A stretch of 64,000 nucleotides of DNA from Nocardia elegans NBRC 108235 (GCF_001612845.1 NZ_BDBF01000015.1:103974-167973), one strand, 5' to 3'. Counted from the stretch's first letter, positions 16,653-27,300 are shown. Notes: a model not told the origin generated them from the sequence alone. Numbers and translations: made by a program.

Positions 16653-18035
16653 GTGCCCGTGGTTTCCGTGCCGTTCCGGCCCCGGCTGATTGCCGGGGCG
16701 TTGGCCGGCGTCGCAGTTCTGTTCGTCGCCTGCGGGTGCGGATCGTCGTCGAAACCCGCGCCCGCGAGCACCTCGTCCGCCGCGGCGACCACCTCGCCGG
16801 CTCCTGCCGTCCATCCGCTCGACGAGCCCACGCTGCGCGGCATCGTCGAGTCGGTGGCGCGTCCGGCGTCGGTGCCGGGCGTCGTGGCGTTCGTCCGCAC
16901 CGCCGCCGGCGACGTCGGCACCTCCTACGGCACCCGCACTTTCGGCGGCGGTCCGGCGGTCACCGCGGCCGACCACGTCCGCATCGGATCGCTCACCAAG
17001 ACCTGGACCGGCACGGTAATCCTGCAACAGGTGCAGGAACGCAAGCTGGCCCTCGACGATCCGGTATCGAAGTACCGCACCGATGTGCCCGGCGGCGCGG
17101 CCATCACCATCGCCCAGCTGCTCGACATGCGCAGCGGCCTCTACAACTACAGCGAGACCCGGGAACTCGCCGAGGCCATGGACGCCGATCCGGGCCGGGT
17201 GTGGCAACCCGACGAACTGCTCGCCATGGCATTCGCGCACCCGCCATATTTTCCGCCGGGACAGGGCTATCACTACTCGAATACCAACACGATCCTGCTG
17301 GGGCTGATCGCCGAGCAGCTGGACGGCAAACCGCTCGAGCAAATCATGCGGGATCGGCTGTTCGGGCCGCTCGGGCTGACCCAGAGCTCGTTCCCGGCGC
17401 GCACGTCGGCGGCCATACCCGACCCGCATCCGCAGGGCTATATGTACGGCACCAACGTCTTGACCATGGGATCTCCACCGGCGCTGCCGCCCGAGATGCA
17501 GGCCGAGACCAAGGCGGGCCGGCTACTGCCCGGTGATCGGACCGCGGACAATCCCTCCTGGGGCTGGGCCGCGGGTGCCGGGATCTCCACGGTCGGGGAC
17601 CTGGCGACCTGGGCCGAGGCGCTCACCGACGGCAAGGTCCTCGACGCCGACATGCAGGGCCGGCGCATGAGCAGCCTGCAGGCGACCGATCCGGCCAACC
17701 CGCCGGAGGCGCCGCAGTACGGTCTCGCCATCGCGAAATTCGGTGCGCTGTACGGACATACGGGCGAGCTGCCCGGCTTCAACACCTTCGCCGGATCCGA
17801 TCCGGCCCACAAGGTGACCGTGGTGGTGTGGGCGAACCTGGAACCCACGGCCGACGGCAGCGCGGCGGCCACCGAGATCGCCAAGCACATCATCGAGCAC
17901 CTCTACGGAACGGGCGCCGCGACGACCACCACCGCACCCGCCACGACGACCCGGGCCACCGCCACTACGGCCGCCACGACCCCGGGCAGGCCGACCCCGC
18001 TGTCGCCGACCGCCACGCCCGCACCCAGCCGGTGA
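16653..18035 (+). CDS. Serine hydrolase, class C beta-lactamase/penicillin-binding fold, lipoprotein
   Basis: The 460-residue protein starts at GTG 16653, with GGAGG seven bases upstream. A signal peptide ends in LFVACGCGSS, so Cys27 or Cys29 is a likely lipidation site. Then come a Ser/Thr/Pro linker and the catalytic domain with SxxK (SLTK, near residue 115), YxN (YSN) and HTG in place of KTG. Such proteins are esterases, D-aminopeptidases or D,D-carboxypeptidases rather than true beta-lactamases. The last 40 residues are Thr/Pro/Ala low-complexity sequence, probably a cell-wall tether. It stands alone, followed by a hairpin. Confidence 0.88.
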   Translation: MPVVSVPFRPRLIAGALAGVAVLFVACGCGSSSKPAPASTSSAAATTSPAPAVHPLDEPTLRGIVESVARPASVPGVVAFVRTAAGDVGTSYGTRTFGGGPAVTAADHVRIGSLTKTWTGTVILQQVQERKLALDDPVSKYRTDVPGGAAITIAQLLDMRSGLYNYSETRELAEAMDADPGRVWQPDELLAMAFAHPPYFPPGQGYHYSNTNTILLGLIAEQLDGKPLEQIMRDRLFGPLGLTQSSFPARTSAAIPDPHPQGYMYGTNVLTMGSPPALPPEMQAETKAGRLLPGDRTADNPSWGWAAGAGISTVGDLATWAEALTDGKVLDADMQGRRMSSLQATDPANPPEAPQYGLAIAKFGALYGHTGELPGFNTFAGSDPAHKVTVVVWANLEPTADGSAAATEIAKHIIEHLYGTGAATTTTAPATTTRATATTAATTPGRPTPLSPTATPAPSR

Positions 18036-18039
18036 GTCG

Positions 18040-18067
18040 CCGAAACGAACGCAGCAACGTTTCGGCA
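18040..18067 (+). terminator. Hairpin after the serine hydrolase gene
   Basis: GCCGAAACG (18040-18048) and CGTTTCGGC (18059-18067) form a perfect 9-bp stem with a 10-base loop, five bases after the stop codon. There is no U tract. The rest of the gap to 18204 presumably holds the promoter of the next gene. Confidence 0.6.
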
Positions 18068-18204
18068 TCCGATGCCCGGATGCGTACCGGCCCGTGCCCA
18101 TGTCCAGTAGCGTCGATGTGGTTACGAGTTGGCTAACGATACGGCCGGTATCCGGCACGGCCCGTGCACCCGTCGCACAGTTCGGGCAACGAAGGAGGAT
18201 CGAA

Positions 18205-19311
18205 GTGCTGCACACCGACATCCCGACCCGCCGCGAGATCGAAACCCTCGCCGAATGGACCGGCCCCTGGTCGGTGTCGATCTACCTGCCGACCGAAGCC
18301 GCCACCGCGAATCCGGAGGCGAACCGGATCGCGTTCGGCAATCAGGTCCGGGAGGCGGTCGGGCTCGTCACCGATGCGGACAGCCGCGCGGCCATCGCCG
18401 AACAGCTCGACGATCTGGCCGAGGACGCAGATTTCTGGCGCTTCCAGTCGCACACCCTGGTCGTGCACGTATCCCCGCAGCGCATGTGGACCTTCCGGAT
18501 CCCGAACCGTCTGGGCGCGGCGGTCACCGTCTCGAACCGGTTCCTGCTCAAGCCGCTGCTGCGAGCCGTCACCTTCCCGCAGGCCGCGTTCGTCCTGGCG
18601 TTGGCCGAGGGGTCCGCGCGGCTGGTCGAGGTGACCCCGGACCGACCGGCCGAGGATGTCCGGGTTCCCGAAATGCCCGCCGGCGCCGTCGATTTCGCGG
18701 GCGAGTCCGTGGACGATCGCGCGCCCAAGCGGCGGTCGACCGACAGCGAGAGGAAGAAGGTGCTGGCCCGGCAGTACGCGCGTGCCGTCGACCGGGCGCT
18801 GCGTGACATTCTCTCCGGGCGCGACACCCCGCTCATCCTGGCGGCGGCCGAGCCGATCGACGCGATCTACCGCTCGGTCGCCACCTACGCGGAACTGCTC
18901 GACGACGGAATTCCCGGCAACCCGGAACACCTGTCGGATCAGGACCTGGCCGACAAGGCCCGCCACATCCTCGACGGCCACTACGCGGCGCAACTCGCCG
19001 ATCTGCGTCAGCTGTTCGACAAGCGCCGGAGCGAGGCGCGGGCCACCGCCGACCTCGCCGATATCGCCCGTGCGTCCACCTTCGGCATGGTGCAGACGCT
19101 GCTGGTCGATATCGACACCGCCGTGCCCGGCACGGTCGCCCCGGACACCGGCGCGATCGAATTCGGTCCCGCCTCCGAGACCGAGATACCGGGAATCCTC
19201 GACGAGATCGCCCGCCGCGCACTGCTTTCGGGCGCGCGGGTGCTGGCGGTGCGCAAGGCCGATATCCCGGACGAGGCGTCGGCCGCCGCCATCCTCCGCT
19301 ATTCGATGTGA
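18205..19311 (+). CDS. baeRF-type (bacterial archaeo-eukaryotic release-factor-like) protein
   Basis: The 368-residue cytoplasmic protein resembles the bacterial eRF1-like (baeRF) families: WTGPWSVSIYLPTEAATANPEANRIAF near the start, a central domain with FVLALAEGSARLVEV, and a C-terminal Rossmann-like segment (TFGMVQTLLVDIDTAVPG, then SGARVLAVRKADIP). I place it nearest baeRF family 3. M. tuberculosis has a related protein, Rv2629, in the DosR regulon, but the two are clearly different in sequence. GTG 18205 has AGGAGG six bases upstream. A role in ribosome rescue or stress is proposed for the family but not established. No convincing DosR box was found upstream. Confidence 0.75.
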   Translation: MLHTDIPTRREIETLAEWTGPWSVSIYLPTEAATANPEANRIAFGNQVREAVGLVTDADSRAAIAEQLDDLAEDADFWRFQSHTLVVHVSPQRMWTFRIPNRLGAAVTVSNRFLLKPLLRAVTFPQAAFVLALAEGSARLVEVTPDRPAEDVRVPEMPAGAVDFAGESVDDRAPKRRSTDSERKKVLARQYARAVDRALRDILSGRDTPLILAAAEPIDAIYRSVATYAELLDDGIPGNPEHLSDQDLADKARHILDGHYAAQLADLRQLFDKRRSEARATADLADIARASTFGMVQTLLVDIDTAVPGTVAPDTGAIEFGPASETEIPGILDEIARRALLSGARVLAVRKADIPDEASAAAILRYSM

Positions 19312-19420
19312 CCGAATCACCTGCCCGGCAACATCTTTCGCGATGAGCATCAGCTGCCGAGGCAGCGGTGGTGGCATCGTCGCCGTAGGCGGGCCGTCCA
19401 CTCACCGCTCGTGCGCGGGC

Positions 19421-20302
19421 CTAGCCGTCGGTCGCGGTCGCCGTCGCGGCGAGGTCGTCGATGGCCGTGATGAGGTGGCGGCGGCTGTCGGCGGCGAGGG
19501 CCAGGAGTTCTTCGTCGCCGAGTGCGCGGGCCCAGATCGTCGGGTCGAGGGCCTCGACGACGACGGTGTCGCAGCGCTCCCGGACGACCACCGGATGCGG
19601 CACGATCATGTCGGCTTGGTCTTCGCCGGCGAGTTCGGCCGCGAGCAGATTGCGGCGGCAGATCTCCAGGATGGTGTGGTGGGCCAGGCGCCGGGTGCGG
19701 CCGTCGTAACGCGCCGTGTTCAGGTCCATCTCGGCGAGGATGGTGAAACCGTTGGACCGCAACGCGTTCCGGGTTCGATCCAGGGCGGTGTCGAAGTCTG
19801 CGAGCACCCGGGTGACGATCGTCGGCGCGGGGGCCACGGGCAGCCGGATCTCGGTGACGAGTTGGCGCGGGTCGCTCACCTCGTCGGGGCCGATGAGATA
19901 CACCTCGGTCGGCGGGCCGGTGATCCGATAGGCGTTGCGATCCACCCACTCCGCCAGACTTCGATAGGCGGCGCCGAGATCGTGATAGCTGCCGCGGTGG
20001 CAGGCGCGGGCCACCGTCGTGCCCGAGGTGACAACGACTTCCGCACCCGAGGCCGGGCTGAGTTCGGCGGCGGGCTCGACGGGCACGCGGAAGTCGACGC
20101 TCGTCGCGATCGCGGATCGTTCGGTGTCGGTGTAGGTGATCGCGGTCGGGCCGCTGGCGGTGAGGCCGCATCGGGTCACGGTCGCGAACAGTTCGCGCAT
20201 CCCGGCGGTGATGTCCTCGCCGGGCCGATCGGCCCGGATAGCGCGAGGTAGTCGCAACAGGGCTTGTGGCGGCACTTCGCACACGTCCACCCGGTAGTCC
20301 AT
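19421..20302 (-). CDS. Fusion of a GyrI-like effector-binding domain and a DUF302-like domain
   Basis: Residues 1-155 of this 293-residue protein match the GyrI/AraC effector-binding fold (VPPQALLRLPR, ARACHRGSYHDLGAAYRSLAEWVDR, TEVYLIGPDEVSDPRQLVTEI). Residues 160-290 resemble DUF302 and align with the separate DUF302 protein at 46492-46896 (FDTALDRTRNALRSNGFTILAEMDLN; VVEALDPTIWARALGDEELL). The CNP and PCNV motifs of DUF302 are lost here. ATG 20302 has AGAGG five bases upstream. The function is unknown; it could bind a small molecule. The DosR-like box at 20360 and a CATTGT at 20336-20331 make an outward promoter for it. Confidence 0.7.
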   Translation of the reverse strand: MDYRVDVCEVPPQALLRLPRAIRADRPGEDITAGMRELFATVTRCGLTASGPTAITYTDTERSAIATSVDFRVPVEPAAELSPASGAEVVVTSGTTVARACHRGSYHDLGAAYRSLAEWVDRNAYRITGPPTEVYLIGPDEVSDPRQLVTEIRLPVAPAPTIVTRVLADFDTALDRTRNALRSNGFTILAEMDLNTARYDGRTRRLAHHTILEICRRNLLAAELAGEDQADMIVPHPVVVRERCDTVVVEALDPTIWARALGDEELLALAADSRRHLITAIDDLAATATATDG

Positions 20303-20359
20303 GGCGTCCTCTTTCTCGGTGTCTGTCTCGACAATGCCCGCGGCTTCGCGCATGCGCGA

Positions 20360-20373
20360 GGGACCAAGGACCT
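20360..20373. promoter_or_regulatory. DosR-like box between the GyrI-DUF302 gene and a universal stress gene
   Basis: GGGACCAAGGACCT matches the DosR core GGGACYWWNGNCC. Leftward, CATTGT (20336-20331) gives a predicted start at about 20324. Rightward, the predicted start is about 20408. Both genes may share this site. Confidence 0.6.
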
Positions 20374-20512
20374 GTCCTGGCGGGCCATCCGCGCCGATTT
20401 CGCCCAGGTGGACGACCGCGGACGAAGTCGGCCTGCGGTGGCGACTTTCGGCCCTAGATCGACGGTCGGCGCGGCCGGACGATCGGAGCAGGTCCGGCAG
20501 CAGGAGGCGGCG

Positions 20513-21397
20513 ATGAGCAGTGACAACGGGACCGAGCCGACGATCGTCGCGGCGGTCGACGGATCCGGTACGGCGCTGCAGGCGGTGCGGTGGGCGGCGG
20601 CCGAAGCGGGCGTGCGCCGATGGGGCTTGCGGATCCTGCTCTCCTCGGCCTCGGCGCCGCGGACCGGACTCAGCGCGATGGAGATCGTCGGCGGCCGCGA
20701 ATGGTTGTACTGGAATGGCGAAGGCGTCCTGTCGGAGGCCGCGGCCATGGCCCGGCATGTGGCCGACGGCGTGGAGGTCACGACCGAACTGACCGCGGAT
20801 CCGGTGATCGACACGCTGGTGGAGCGCTCGCCGCGCACGCCGATGATCGTGGTCGGCAGCCACGGCCGCGGCGCGGTCCGCCGCGCGCTGCTGGGTTCGG
20901 TCAGTTCGGCGGTGACGCGGCAGGCTCGGTGCCCGGTCGCGGTCGTCCACCGCGAAAGCCTGTTCACCGTGGGCGAGGACGCGCGACCGGTGGTGGTCGG
21001 CGTCGACGAGCAGGGCACCGCGGTCGGCTGCGCGTTCGAGGAGGCGGCGCTGCGCGGGGTCGGTCTGCAGGCCGTCCGGTGCTGCGACGACGAAGTCGGG
21101 GGATTCGTCCTGGACGGAGAACTTCAGCAGTTCCGCGCGGACGAGACGCGGGCGCTGAACCGGCAATTGGATCCATGGCACCGCAAGTATCCGGAGGTCC
21201 CGCTCGAATCCGAGGTGATGTTCGGCGGGCCCGCGCAGGTCCTGCTGGAACGAGCGCGTGACGCGCAACTGCTGGTGGTGGGCCGGCACCGCTGGACCGG
21301 CCTGGTCGGAACCGCGATGCGGTCCACGCGCGCGGCGGTCCTGCATCGCGCCCACTGCCCGACGCTCGTGGTGCCCGAGCACGTCGAGCCGGAGTAG
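20513..21397 (+). CDS. Universal stress protein, two UspA domains
   Basis: The 294-residue tandem UspA protein has a first domain keeping the ATP-binding pattern (VAAVDGSG near the start, then VVGSHGRGAVRRALLGSVSSAV). The second domain has a degenerate loop (VVGRHRWTGLVGTAMRSTRAAV) and probably does not bind ATP. Start ATG 20513 has AGGAGG upstream. Mycobacterial relatives (Rv1996, Rv2005c, Rv2623) are DosR-induced and linked to growth arrest; Rv2623 binds ATP. This is one of three copies in the window. A DosR-like box lies 140 bases upstream. It converges on the Mg-type ATPase gene. Confidence 0.9.
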   Translation: MSSDNGTEPTIVAAVDGSGTALQAVRWAAAEAGVRRWGLRILLSSASAPRTGLSAMEIVGGREWLYWNGEGVLSEAAAMARHVADGVEVTTELTADPVIDTLVERSPRTPMIVVGSHGRGAVRRALLGSVSSAVTRQARCPVAVVHRESLFTVGEDARPVVVGVDEQGTAVGCAFEEAALRGVGLQAVRCCDDEVGGFVLDGELQQFRADETRALNRQLDPWHRKYPEVPLESEVMFGGPAQVLLERARDAQLLVVGRHRWTGLVGTAMRSTRAAVLHRAHCPTLVVPEHVEPE

Positions 21398-21429
21398 ATC
21401 ATCGGCCGCTGCGCTGCACCGACGCCGAA

Positions 21430-24162
21430 TCAGCTGTGCGACAGCAACATTCGGATCCGGTGACGCCGGCTCGCGCGATCCGTCCGAGGCGGCGTCGCGT
21501 CGATCGGCGAGCGCACCCCACGGACGCTGAAGCGCGACGCTCGCCGCTGTACCCGGCGACCGGAACGCGGCGGGTGGGCCGGCGTCGGTGCCGGCGTGCG
21601 GAAGAACCACCGCTTGGCGGCTTCGGCGAGAACCAGATAGACCAGCACCGTCGCGGCCAACGCGCCGAAGAACGCGGCGGGCAGCGGGGTGAGGCCGAGA
21701 TCGGGCGCCACCGGCGTGTACGGCAGCACCACACCCACGCCGACCGCGGCGAGCACTGCGAGAAGCAGCGGAATACTCGGCCGGCTGCGGTAGCTGGGAC
21801 TGCGGCGGGTGCGAATCACGAACAACACCAGCGTCTGCGTGCACAGCGATTCGACGAACCAGCCGGTGTGGAACAGCTCCGCGCCGGCATGGAACACACC
21901 GAGCATCAACGCGAAGGTCGCGAAGTCGAACACCGAGCTGATCGGGCCGAAGACGAGCATGAAACGCCGGATCAGGCCGATATCCCAGCGTGCCGGGCGG
22001 GCGAGTTGTTCCGGGTCGACCGTATCGGTCGGGATGGCGAGCTGGCTGGTGTCGTACAGCAGGTTGTTGAGCAGGATCTGTCCCGGCAGCATCGGCAGGA
22101 ACGGCAGGAACGCCGAGGCACCGGCCGCGCTGAACATATTGCCGAAATTGCTGGACGTGCCCATCAGCACGTATTTCATGGTGTTGGCGAAGATCCGGCG
22201 CCCGGCCATGACTCCGTCGGCGAGGACCTGCAGATCCTTTTCCAGCAGCACGATATCCGCGGCATCCTTGGCGATATCGGTCGCCGAGTCGACGGAGACG
22301 CCGACATCGGCGACGTGCAGGGCGAGCGCATCGTTGACTCCGTCGCCGAGGAAGGCGACATCGCGTCCGGCATGCCGTTGCAGGCGGACGATCCGCGCCT
22401 TCTGTTCCGGGTCGACGCGGGCGAATATCGTTGTGGTGGGGAGTAATTCGGTCAACGAGTCGTCGTCGAGGCGATCGAGGTCCGCGCCGGTGAGCGGCCG
22501 GCCGGGGTCCAGGCCGAGGTCGGCGCACACCCGGACCGCGACCGCGGGATTATCGCCGGTGACCACCTTCACGGTGATGCCCAGGCCGGCCAGACGCCGC
22601 AACGCGTCGCGCGCACTCGCTTTCGGAGGATCGAGGAAGACGAGGAATCCGCGCAGTGTCAGCTCGCGTTCGTCGTCGGTGGTGAGCCGATCGGCGCGGA
22701 CCGCTGTCCGAGTCGCGACGGCGACGATGCGGTGACCGGCCGCGAACTCGGCGTCGAGGGCGGTGCGAGCGGCTTGCGGGACGTCGCGGCAGCGCGCGAG
22801 CACGGCCTCTGGGGCGCCCTTGGCGATGATCGTGGGGGTGCGGTCCGGGCCGGCGACGAGAACCGACACCATACGGCGGTTGTGGTCGAAGGGCAGGACC
22901 GCGCGGCGGGCGAAACCCGCTGCGGCAGCGTGTTCGGCCGCGCACGCGCTCCACAGTGCCGTATCGAGCGCGTCGGCGCCGGCCTGGCGTCCGTCGTGGA
23001 CGGTCGCGTCGGTGCAGACCAGACCGTAGACCACCGGCTCGTCGCCGGGGGAGCCGTCGGCCGCCAGCGCGTGCAGATATTCGATGCGCCCTTCGGTGAG
23101 GGTGCCGGTCTTGTCGGTGAACAGGACCTCGATATCGCCGAGGTCCTCGATGCAGACCATCCGCTTGACCAGTACCTTGCACCGCGCGAGCTGCCGTGAT
23201 CCGGCAGCGAGGCTGGTGGACACCACGGCGGGCAGCAATTGGGGTGAGATGCCGACGGCGATCGCCAGCGAGAACAGCAGGGCATCGAGGATCGGGCGGT
23301 GCAGGGCCAGGTTGACCGCGAAGATGCCGGCGGTGAGGGCGGCGGCCACCCACACCAGCAGCATCGAGAACTGACGGAGCCCGATCTGAAATTCGGTGTC
23401 GGGCTGTCGTTTTCCCAGGCCGAGGGCGATCCGGCCGAACTCCGTCGCGCCTCCGGTGGCGACGACGACCCCGCGCCCGTGGCCCGCGGCGACGACCGTG
23501 CCCATCAGGGCGCAGCACGACAGCTCGGCGACGCCCGACTCCGGTGGCACCGGGTCGGTCGATTTCTCGACACTGTCCGATTCGCCGGTCAGCACCGATT
23601 CGTCGCACTGCAGCCCGGTCGCCGACAGCAGCCGCACATCCGCCGGGACCAGCTGCCCGGCCCGCATCTCCACCACATCGCCGGGGACCAGATCGACCAC
23701 GTCGACCGATGCGGGCCGGCCGTCGCGAATCACCGTGGCGCCGTGGCGGATCCGCTCGTGCAGCGCGTCGGCGGCGCGTTCGGCGCGAAACTCGTTCACC
23801 GCCCCCAGCCCGACCGACACCAGCAGGATGATCCCGATGACGATCGCGTCGGAACGTTCACCGACGAAGAACGACACCACCGCCGCGACCCCGAGCAGCA
23901 GCAGAAGCGGCGAGCGCAACTGCCGCGCGACCACGGCGAGCAGCCGGGCACGATGCGTGCGAACAGCGTTGGGGCCGAGCAGGTGACGTCGGCGCGCGGC
24001 TTCCGTGCTCGTCAGGCCGGTGTCGGTGGTGGTCACCGCGGCCAGCACCTGTGCCGGCGTCGAGGTGGCGGCCGATGTGGCCGGCAGCGGGCCGATCGAC
24101 GGGGCGGCATCGGTCCGGGACGTGGCCGTCGAGACGACCGCTCGCACGGCGGCACGGTTCAT
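21430..24162 (-). CDS. P-type ATPase, magnesium-importing (MgtA/P3B) type
   Basis: The 910-residue ATPase has the actuator motif (LTGESDSVEK), the phosphorylation site Asp350 in DKTGTLTEG, and a hinge motif with GDGVNDALAL. The membrane segment GISPQLLPAVVSTSLA corresponds to the PEMLP-type helix of MgtA. About ten membrane segments are expected, and the C-terminal four-helix part matches MgtA. It would import Mg2+ or a related cation. I prefer ATG 24162: it has no good ribosome site, but it coincides with the start point predicted from the DosR-like box at 24198 (about 24163), so it may be leaderless. The C-terminus carries a basic tail. Confidence 0.85.
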   Translation of the reverse strand: MNRAAVRAVVSTATSRTDAAPSIGPLPATSAATSTPAQVLAAVTTTDTGLTSTEAARRRHLLGPNAVRTHRARLLAVVARQLRSPLLLLLGVAAVVSFFVGERSDAIVIGIILLVSVGLGAVNEFRAERAADALHERIRHGATVIRDGRPASVDVVDLVPGDVVEMRAGQLVPADVRLLSATGLQCDESVLTGESDSVEKSTDPVPPESGVAELSCCALMGTVVAAGHGRGVVVATGGATEFGRIALGLGKRQPDTEFQIGLRQFSMLLVWVAAALTAGIFAVNLALHRPILDALLFSLAIAVGISPQLLPAVVSTSLAAGSRQLARCKVLVKRMVCIEDLGDIEVLFTDKTGTLTEGRIEYLHALAADGSPGDEPVVYGLVCTDATVHDGRQAGADALDTALWSACAAEHAAAAGFARRAVLPFDHNRRMVSVLVAGPDRTPTIIAKGAPEAVLARCRDVPQAARTALDAEFAAGHRIVAVATRTAVRADRLTTDDERELTLRGFLVFLDPPKASARDALRRLAGLGITVKVVTGDNPAVAVRVCADLGLDPGRPLTGADLDRLDDDSLTELLPTTTIFARVDPEQKARIVRLQRHAGRDVAFLGDGVNDALALHVADVGVSVDSATDIAKDAADIVLLEKDLQVLADGVMAGRRIFANTMKYVLMGTSSNFGNMFSAAGASAFLPFLPMLPGQILLNNLLYDTSQLAIPTDTVDPEQLARPARWDIGLIRRFMLVFGPISSVFDFATFALMLGVFHAGAELFHTGWFVESLCTQTLVLFVIRTRRSPSYRSRPSIPLLLAVLAAVGVGVVLPYTPVAPDLGLTPLPAAFFGALAATVLVYLVLAEAAKRWFFRTPAPTPAHPPRSGRRVQRRASRFSVRGVRSPIDATPPRTDRASRRHRIRMLLSHS

Positions 24163-24197
24163 ACCTCGATGGTTGTCGGAGCTCCCGGGATTCGCCA

Positions 24198-24211
24198 GGG
24201 ACCAAAGACTC
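24198..24211. promoter_or_regulatory. DosR-like box between the Mg-type ATPase and otsB1 genes
   Basis: GGGACCAAAGACTC is a good DosR-core match. Leftward, its centre is 41.5 bases from about 24163, next to ATG 24162 of the ATPase. Rightward, no clear -10 is seen at the expected place, although the trehalose gene starts 117 bases away. Confidence 0.6.
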
Positions 24212-24327
24212 TGCCGGATTGCCACGGCGGTCACCGCCGCTGCCGATCGGCGGCCGGGGACCGGTGGCCGTGCGGATGAGGACTTGTGTACCTTGCCGGG
24301 GCCCGCGCACGGGCGGAGGCTGGGGGA

Positions 24328-27300
24328 GTGCACCCTGACAAACCGGTGGCCGGGCCGGTGATCGACGCGCGTCGCTACGACGCGGTGATCTTCGATATGG
24401 ACGGCGTGGTCACCGACACGGCATCCGTCCACGCCGCGGCGTGGACCCAGGTGTTCGACGGATTCCTCGCCGCCCGCAAGCCCGGTCCCGGCGAGAACTG
24501 CGCCCCGTTCACCGCCTCGGACTACCAGGACTACGTCGACGGCAAGCCGCGGTACGACGGTGTCGCGGATTTCCTTGCCTCCCGGGCGATCTCACTGCCG
24601 CGCGGCGAGCCGTCGGATACGGCGGCCGACGCCACGATCTGCGGACTCGGAAACGGCAAGGACGAGGTGTTCCTCGCCCGGATCGCCGAATCGGGCGTAC
24701 CGGTGTTCGCCACTACGGTGGCCCTGGTGCGCCGCCTGCGCGCCGCCGGGGTGCGGACCGCGGTGTTCTCGGCCAGCCGCAACGCGGCCCAGGTGCTCGA
24801 CGCCGCGGGGCTGGGGGATCTGTTCGCCGTGCGGGTGGACGGTGTCGTGGCCGAAGAACTCGCGCTGCCGGGCAAGCCGGACCCGGCCACCATGGTGCTG
24901 GCCACGCAGCGGCTGGGCGCCGAACCCGAGCGGACGGTCGTCGTCGAGGATGCCGAGGCCGGGGTGAGCGCCGGGCGGCGCGGCGGCTTCGGACTGGTGA
25001 TCGGCATCGAACGCGGCGGAGATCCGGACCGGCTGCTGTGCACCGGAGCCGATGTCGTGGTCGCCGATGCCGACGAGATCCGGGTGCGCAGTGGTTTCCG
25101 CCGCCTGTCGGAGATCGCGGACGCGCTGGCGTGGTGGCCGTCGATCGCCGACGCCGTCGAGGACGAGCACGTCGCGGTGCTCCTGGATTTCGACGGCACG
25201 ATCTCGGAGATCGTGCCCGATCCCGATGCGGCGATCCCGATCGAGGGGGTGCGCGCCACCTTGGCCGCGCTGGCCGCGCGGTGTCCCGTCGCCGTGATCA
25301 GCGGTCGCGGACTCGAAGATCTGCGCGCGCGCGTGGGCGTCGAGGGAATCTGGTACGCCGGTAGCCACGGCTTCGAACTGATGGCGCCCGACGGCACCGA
25401 ACACGTACACGAAGGCGGCCCGAAGGCGGAGCGGGCGCTGGTGCAGGCGGCGGCCGAACTCGCCGAGCGGCTGAGCCGGATTCCCGGAGTGCTGATCGAG
25501 CCGAAGCGATTCGCGGTCGCCGTCCATCACCGCAAGGTCGCCGCCGATGCCGTGGCGACGGTGGTGGCCACCGTGCACGACATCGCCCGCGGGCAGGGTT
25601 TGCGCGTGACCGCGGGTCGCAAGGTCACCGAATTGCGTCCGGATGTGGACTGGGACAAGGGCCGAGCCCTGCACTGGGTGCTGGATCTGGTGGGTCGCTC
25701 GGTGATGCCGGTGTACCTCGGTGACGATCTGACCGACGAGGACGCGTTCGACGCGATCCAGGTCACCGGCATGCCGCTCGTGGTTCGCCACGGCGATACC
25801 GGCGACCGGCGCACCGCGGCGCGGTTCGCCCTCGACAGTCCCGCGCGCGCCGGCGAATTCCTGGAGCGGATCGCCGAATTGCTCACCGGGGAGAGCGACT
25901 GGGCGGTGGGACGGTCGTGGCTGCTCACCTACGACGGCTACGACCCCGATGCCGAGCGGCTGCGCGAAGCGCTGTGCGCGGTGGGCAACGGCTACCTCGT
26001 CACCCGCGCGGCCGCACCGGAGACGCGTGCCGGAGTCCACCACTATCCCGGCACCTATGTCGCGGGGATCTACAACCGGCTCGGCGACGATATCGCCGGG
26101 CGGCACGTCGAGAACGAGAGCCTGGTGAATCTGCCGAACTGGCTTCCGTTGACCTGGCGCGTCGCCGACGAGGAATGGTTCGATGTCGATGGTGTCGAAT
26201 TGCTGGACTACACACAGCAATTCGATATGCGCCAGGGGCTGCTCACCCGCCGGCTGCGCTGTCGCGACACCGCGGGCCGGATCACCGCGGTGGTTCAGCA
26301 ACGTTTCGCGTCGATGGACTCCCCGCACACGTGTGCGATGCGAACCTCCCTGACGCCGGAGAACTGGAGCGGGCCGCTCACGGTCCGCTCGTCGATCGAC
26401 ACCTCGGTTCGCAACACCGGAGTCGACCGGTACCGCGACCTGTCCGGAACGCATCTGAGCGAACTGCGCATCGACACCCCGGACGCCCACACCGTGTGCG
26501 CGCTGATGCGGACCACGCAGTCACTGGTCACCGTCGCGGTGGCCACCCGGACCACCGTGACCTCGGAGGCGCAGGAGACGGCCGGCTCCGCACTCGCCGA
26601 CGGCGCGGCCGGCCACGATTTCGTCGTGCCCGCCGAATCCGGTCGCGACATCGTCGTCGACAAGACGGCAGCGGTGTTCACCGGCCGCGACCGCGCCATC
26701 TCCGCACCCGACGAGGCCGCCGCGCGCCTGCTCGACGAGGCGCCGGGCTACGACGCGCTCTGCGCCGCGCACACCGATGCCTGGGAGCATGTGTGGCGGC
26801 GCCTGCGCATCGATCTGGATGCCAGTGAGGAATCGGTGCGAGCGCTGCGGCTGCATGTCCTGCAGGTGGCGCAGACGCTGTCGCGCCACACCGCCGACCT
26901 CGATGCCGGGGTGCCGGCGCGGGGCCTGCACGGCGAGGCCTACCGCGGTCACGTGTTCTGGGACGAGCTGTTCGTCCTGCCGGTGGTGAGCCTGCGCGAC
27001 CCGGCGCTGACGCGAGAACTGTTGCGGTACCGCTATCGCCGGCTGCCGCAGGCGCGTGCCGCGGCCCGCGCCCAGGGCTGTCGCGGCGCCCTCTTTCCGT
27101 GGCAATCCGGCAGTGACGGCCGGGAGGAGAGTCAGCGCCTGCACCTGAATCCTCGTTCGGGACATTGGAATCCGGATGCCAGCGCTCGCGCTCAGCATGC
27201 CGGTCCGGCGGTGGCCTACAACGTATGGCACTACTATCAGGCCACCGGAGACCGGGCGTTCCTCGTCGAGTTCGGCGCCGAACTGCTGGTGGAGATCGCC

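Noticed and set aside
16653..18035. Beta-lactamase resistance gene
   Set aside because: SxxK, YxN and HTG are present, but the lipoprotein form and HTG in place of KTG fit esterase or D,D-peptidase relatives better.
18075..18110. Possible DosR box before the baeRF gene
   Set aside because: Only a loose match (TGGACATGGGCACG read leftward), with the wrong half-site spacing; it is not better than chance in this GC-rich DNA.
19421..22528. A 1035-residue leftward open frame
   Set aside because: Only its last 293 codons match known domains. The rest is antisense to a universal stress gene and out of frame with the ATPase; it is a by-product of high GC.
24592..26490. Long leftward open frame antisense to otsB1
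   Set aside because: It has shadow composition (His/Arg/Gln-rich) and covers conserved HAD and phosphatase motifs on the other strand.
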